From an uncultured Hyphomonas sp. (GTDB lineage: Bacteria > Pseudomonadota > Alphaproteobacteria > Caulobacterales > Hyphomonadaceae): 64,000 bases of DNA. The stretch spans positions 310,001-374,000 of the forward strand of contig NZ_OY787456.1 of NCBI RefSeq assembly GCF_963678875.1, given 5' to 3'. A model generated the notes under the pieces. The model made no database searches, was not told where the DNA came from, and saw nothing but the letters and a program-made list of their open reading frames with translations. This document shows, one piece after another, positions 61,161 through 64,000 of this stretch. The position numbers and the translations under genes are program-made. The first letter of the stretch is position 1. The number at the start of each line of letters is the position of its first letter.

Positions 61161-61919
61161 ATGAAATCCTTCATCGCAAAACTCACACTCGGGGCCGCCG
61201 CCATCGCACTGGCGGGGACGGCCAGCGCCAAGATCCTGCCGGAGCCTCCGGAAGATCCGGGTGCTGTACATTCCTATATCCTGCTCGACCGGACGGGATC
61301 CATGTCCGACATCTGGGAAGAGGCGCTCGGTTCCGTCAACGCCTATGCCGCCAGCGTCGGCGAGGCGGACGAAGGCGAGATTGACGGCGAGGACATCGAA
61401 ACAGATGTCACGCTCGCCATCTTCGACTACCAGGACGGCATGCAGTTCGACGTCCTGCGCGACAATGTGAAGGCGGAAGACTGGCAGAACGTGACTGACG
61501 ATGAAGCCAGCCCGCGTGGCATGACGCCCCTGTTCGACGCCATCGGTCGCATGGTGAACCTTGCCGAAGCGGACAAGCCGGAAAAGGCCGTCATCGTGAT
61601 CATGACCGACGGGCTGGAGAATTCCTCCCGTGAGCTGACGAAAGACGGCGCGAAGGCTGCGCTTGCTCGGGCCGAAGCCAAAGGCTGGGAAGTTGTCTTC
61701 CTGGGCGCTGAATTCGCGAGCTTCGACGACGCCGAGAGTATCGGCATGGATAGCCGCAAGACCATGGCCGTCGGGCAGGGCAGCATGCAGGACAGCATGT
61801 CGGCCCTCGCCAAGAAATCCCGCGCCTACGGCAAGGGCGAAGAGGCCGAGATCGAGTTCAACGAAGCCGACCGCGCTCTCGCCGACGAGGAAGGCGTGAA
61901 GGAACGCCAGAACCAGTAG
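61161..61919 (+). CDS. Exported von Willebrand A domain protein
   Basis: A 252-residue paralogue of the previous gene with an N-terminal signal peptide (MKSFIAKLTLGAAAIALAGT then ASA), so it should work in the periplasm. The domain repeats the same motifs (DRTGSMS, SPRGMTPLFDAIGR, MTDGLEN) and shares long blocks such as GWEVVFLGAEFA. An acidic insertion (EADEGEIDGEDIETD) is present. GGAAGGGA precedes the ATG. Ligand unknown. Confidence 0.85.
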   Translation: MKSFIAKLTLGAAAIALAGTASAKILPEPPEDPGAVHSYILLDRTGSMSDIWEEALGSVNAYAASVGEADEGEIDGEDIETDVTLAIFDYQDGMQFDVLRDNVKAEDWQNVTDDEASPRGMTPLFDAIGRMVNLAEADKPEKAVIVIMTDGLENSSRELTKDGAKAALARAEAKGWEVVFLGAEFASFDDAESIGMDSRKTMAVGQGSMQDSMSALAKKSRAYGKGEEAEIEFNEADRALADEEGVKERQNQ

Positions 61920-61987
61920 GAACCGGTAACCCGTAACCTCCACCGGGCTGCTCCGGCGACCCCCTGCACCTTGCGCCCGGAAAAGGA

Positions 61988-62020
61988 AGCCCGCCTCAGC
62001 AATGAGGCGGGCTGTTTCTT
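61988..62020 (+). terminator. Rho-independent terminator after the exported VWA gene
   Basis: A ten-base perfect stem AGCCCGCCTC / GAGGCGGGCT with an AGCAAT-type loop is followed by GTTTCTTTGT. The T tract is interrupted but the stem is strong. Confidence 0.85.
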
Positions 62021-62110
62021 TGTATTCCGGAGGCGAGGTCAATCGATATTCGATCAGGGGTAGAATTTTGAGGTCTGTTTGATAAGTTGTTTATTGGATG
62101 GGGGTTGGCC

Positions 62111-62749
62111 ATGGGACTGTTCACACGTGATTTCTTTTCGGGGCCCGGTGGGGCTGGTGTTAAAGCTAGCAGCACCGTCGGGCTCTCCCTGGTCGGTGGA
62201 GCTGCTGCCTTGGGTCTACTGCCGGTCGCGGCACCTGTTGCACTTACGATTACGGCCGTTTCCGCGGTGGCTTCTGCCGTTGTCAATTCCGCCGTGGATG
62301 TTGGAAGTGAGTTTGAGAAGCGCAATGTCGAGAAGGTCAAAGAACAGAAAGCTAAGGAACAGGCGGAAGAGGGAAAACAAGTTAAAGATAGTTTGGACGC
62401 ACTCAAATGCGAAGTAGGTGATTTAAGCCGCGGTCAGTCTTCGCTGCTGAATTTGACACAGGAGCAAACTGAATTGGTGCGCGCCAACTCAGAGGAGTTG
62501 AATGAAATCAGTCGTACTTTGCACTTTATCCGAGATCTGATTGTGTACGGCATTGGTGTGTTTATTTCGATGAAACTGCTGCCCTTGATCATTGATTCGG
62601 CACTGCCAGTTTTATCGGGATTGTTGGGTGTTTTGACCGCAACAGTTTTGCTTGCTGGGGCTGTAATGTTGATGGAGCAGAAGCACCCCTTGGCGTATTG
62701 GGAAGAAGTTCGCCGGGCGGAGAAAGCCAGGCGGAAGTATGGAAATTGA
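62111..62749 (+). CDS. Coiled-coil membrane orphan protein, AT-richer
   Basis: A 212-residue protein that I do not recognise. It has a Gly/Ala-rich hydrophobic N-terminal region (about 24-64), a charged coiled coil (about 70-135, EFEKRNVEKVKEQKAKEQAE), then two membrane helices (LIVYGIGVFISMKLLPLII, LLGVLTATVLLAGAVML) and a basic tail. ATG 62111 follows a GGGGG ribosome site; a TTG at 62087 is an alternative. The composition is AT-richer than the flanking genes, suggesting transfer. Confidence 0.65.
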   Translation: MGLFTRDFFSGPGGAGVKASSTVGLSLVGGAAALGLLPVAAPVALTITAVSAVASAVVNSAVDVGSEFEKRNVEKVKEQKAKEQAEEGKQVKDSLDALKCEVGDLSRGQSSLLNLTQEQTELVRANSEELNEISRTLHFIRDLIVYGIGVFISMKLLPLIIDSALPVLSGLLGVLTATVLLAGAVMLMEQKHPLAYWEEVRRAEKARRKYGN

Positions 62750-62860
62750 GAGATGTGCTGAGAAAGCGATGCATCGCTTAGAAATCGGAGTTCAAACTAC
62801 TACTACGGTTGCTTCGAGCGGCTTCAGTATCTTGTTCTTCGCTGTGCATCCAATTGATGC

Positions 62861-63409
62861 CTAAAAGCTCTGCGCTGGTTTCACCAATGATGTGGCGCGG
62901 TCGGCGTAGAAGCCTGCGATCAGGTCGCTGAGCGGTTTGTCCGTATCCCCATAATCGATGCCGTCGGTCCAGAGGGCGGCGGTGCAGAGGTCTGACACGA
63001 AACGGCCCATGCGGTTCGCATCCGGGGCGGCGCCGTCATACGACTCGCTGCGGATCTCGTAGGCGTGCCGGTTGGTCTGGTGGAATGCTTCCAGAAGACA
63101 GGCCTGCTCCGCGGGGGAGGCGGCATCTGTCCAGTCAGGCCAGTCTTCGCCCGGATCCGGCTCCTGTTCGCAAAGGCTGAAGACGACCCCGGTCGTGAGG
63201 CCGTCGCAGGCCGCAGCGGCCGGCAGGACTTGCGCCATCAGGACGTTTGCACGTTCCTGCGCGGCGCGTGCCTCTTCCTGTTGTGCCAGCACCGCGTCCA
63301 GTACGCGTTGCTCGTCTGACGCCCGATCGGCGCGCTTGTTTCCGTACCAGACGAAGGCGGCGAGCCCCAGGCCGCAGATGACCAGAATGAACGGTATGAG
63401 TGTCTTCAT
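62861..63409 (-). CDS. Membrane-anchored protein of unknown function
   Basis: A 182-residue protein with an N-terminal membrane helix (TLIPFILVICGLGLAAFVWY, residues about 3-22) followed by a coiled coil (RVLDAVLAQQEEARAAQERA) and a soluble domain with five cysteines (ACDG, FSLCEQ, ACLLEA, DLCTAAL). I start at ATG 63409 with AGGGG upstream; the frame continues upstream without support. The soluble part is likely periplasmic. Divergent from the universal stress gene. Confidence 0.75.
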   Translation of the reverse strand: MKTLIPFILVICGLGLAAFVWYGNKRADRASDEQRVLDAVLAQQEEARAAQERANVLMAQVLPAAAACDGLTTGVVFSLCEQEPDPGEDWPDWTDAASPAEQACLLEAFHQTNRHAYEIRSESYDGAAPDANRMGRFVSDLCTAALWTDGIDYGDTDKPLSDLIAGFYADRATSLVKPAQSF

Positions 63410-63535
63410 GTGCTGCCCCTGTTCAGCGTTTTCTCCAACATTTTTGGGGGAGCATAGCATGCGAAACCGGGTGCGGCAGGCCTGATGCCTGACAAACCGG
63501 GCCGGGGCCGTTAGGCTGGCCGGGAGGAGAGTTTC

Positions 63536-63970
63536 ATGACCGAACAGACAAAGCCGCCATTTGCGGCGACCCATATTCTTGTGCCTGTCGACATGCGCCA
63601 CCGGGAGGTCTCCCGTCTGGCGGTCGAATCTGCCGTCTATCTGGCCGGGCTTTCCGGGGCGAAGGTGTCGATCCTGACGGTGACCAATCCGCTGGGCACG
63701 CATCTCACGGAAATGCCGGAAGCGCGCAAGCCGGACTTCGAAGCCTTCGTCGCGGAACAGGCGGACCGCCTCGGCCATGCGATCACGCCGCTGTTCGAAA
63801 GTCATGAGGCCGTGAACGAGACGATCCAGAAAGTGATCAAGCAGCACGGCGTGGATTTCGTCGTCATGGCGACGCATCATCCGCGCCTGAGCGATCACCT
63901 GTTCGGCTCCCACGCGTCGCAGACGGCCTTGCATGCCAATTGTTCCGTGCTCATCGTCCGGGGCGAATAA
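63536..63970 (+). CDS. Universal stress protein (UspA family)
   Basis: A 144-residue Usp-fold protein: ATHILVPVDMRHREVSRLAV at the N-terminus, VSILTVT, and the ATP-binding-like end VVMATHHPRLSDHLFGSHAS, then TALHANCSVLIVRG. The glycine-rich G-2x-G-9x-G motif is only partly kept (GSHASQTAL), so ATP binding is uncertain. GGGAGGAGA precedes the ATG. Intergenic sequence to the divergent gene is 126 bases. Confidence 0.9.
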   Translation: MTEQTKPPFAATHILVPVDMRHREVSRLAVESAVYLAGLSGAKVSILTVTNPLGTHLTEMPEARKPDFEAFVAEQADRLGHAITPLFESHEAVNETIQKVIKQHGVDFVVMATHHPRLSDHLFGSHASQTALHANCSVLIVRGE

Positions 63971-64000
63971 GGCGCGGAAAAGCCTGTGCGGCGTGAAGGC

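Overview
The window looks like chromosomal DNA of a GC-rich alphaproteobacterium, most probably from the Hyphomonadaceae/Caulobacterales side of the class. This rests on four observations: an SAM-II riboswitch upstream of metA, an HWE-type sensor kinase, the rnd-lptC-lptA-lptB-rpoN gene order, and a motA without a neighbouring motB, as I recall for Caulobacter. The lineage is an inference; there is no rRNA gene here to confirm it. I see no tRNA or rRNA gene, insertion sequence, prophage or CRISPR array. Most of the window is ordinary core genome with short gaps, many GTG or TTG starts and frequent ATGA or TGATG overlaps.

Layout. Bases 1-10 kb hold the end of a fused oligopeptide-type ABC ATPase, motA, an EEP-fold hydrolase, a cation/proton antiporter, a YgjP-like metallohydrolase, a large lipoprotein and a YmdB-like phosphodiesterase. 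Bases 10.2-12 kb are an AT-richer accessory patch: a putative lipoprotein, a cytoplasmic protein and a gene-free stretch full of repeats. Bases 12-21.7 kb carry an AhpD-like protein with a TetR regulator and operator, yebC, lpdA, an exported caspase-fold protein, ferredoxin-NADP reductase, and hpf-ptsN. Bases 21.9-28.9 kb are a signalling and envelope-stress region: a seven-PAS HWE kinase with a coupled receiver protein, pspF, a sigma-54 promoter, and a psp operon in which I find two very small membrane-type genes (43 and 36 codons) beside pspA, pspB and pspC. Bases 28.8-38 kb hold mnmC, csbD, ohrR/ohr, small acetyltransferases with a YcgN-like protein, xerC, an exported rhodanese, mdaB, and a riboswitch-controlled metA whose residue 111 is Glu, predicting acetyl-CoA use.

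Bases 38-46 kb alternate normal genes (acyltransferase, acyl-CoA-dehydrogenase-fold flavoprotein, YaiI, LD-carboxypeptidase) with AT-richer membrane-anchored orphans. Bases 46-50.8 kb are the rnd-lptC-lptA-lptB-rpoN block, which exports lipopolysaccharide and encodes the sigma factor needed by PspF. Bases 51-57.4 kb hold a TonB-dependent receptor with a PepSY membrane protein, an S1/P1 nuclease, and a thioesterase/nucleoside hydrolase/ribokinase operon. Bases 57.7-64 kb hold a membrane protein with a primase-type zinc finger, a fatty-acid desaturase, a cytoplasmic/exported pair of von Willebrand A proteins, a coiled-coil membrane orphan and a universal stress protein.

The best candidates for something undescribed are the extra small proteins of the psp operon, the paired VWA proteins, the zinc-finger membrane protein, and the scattered membrane-anchored orphan genes, one of which ends in a HEPN-like domain with an altered motif.
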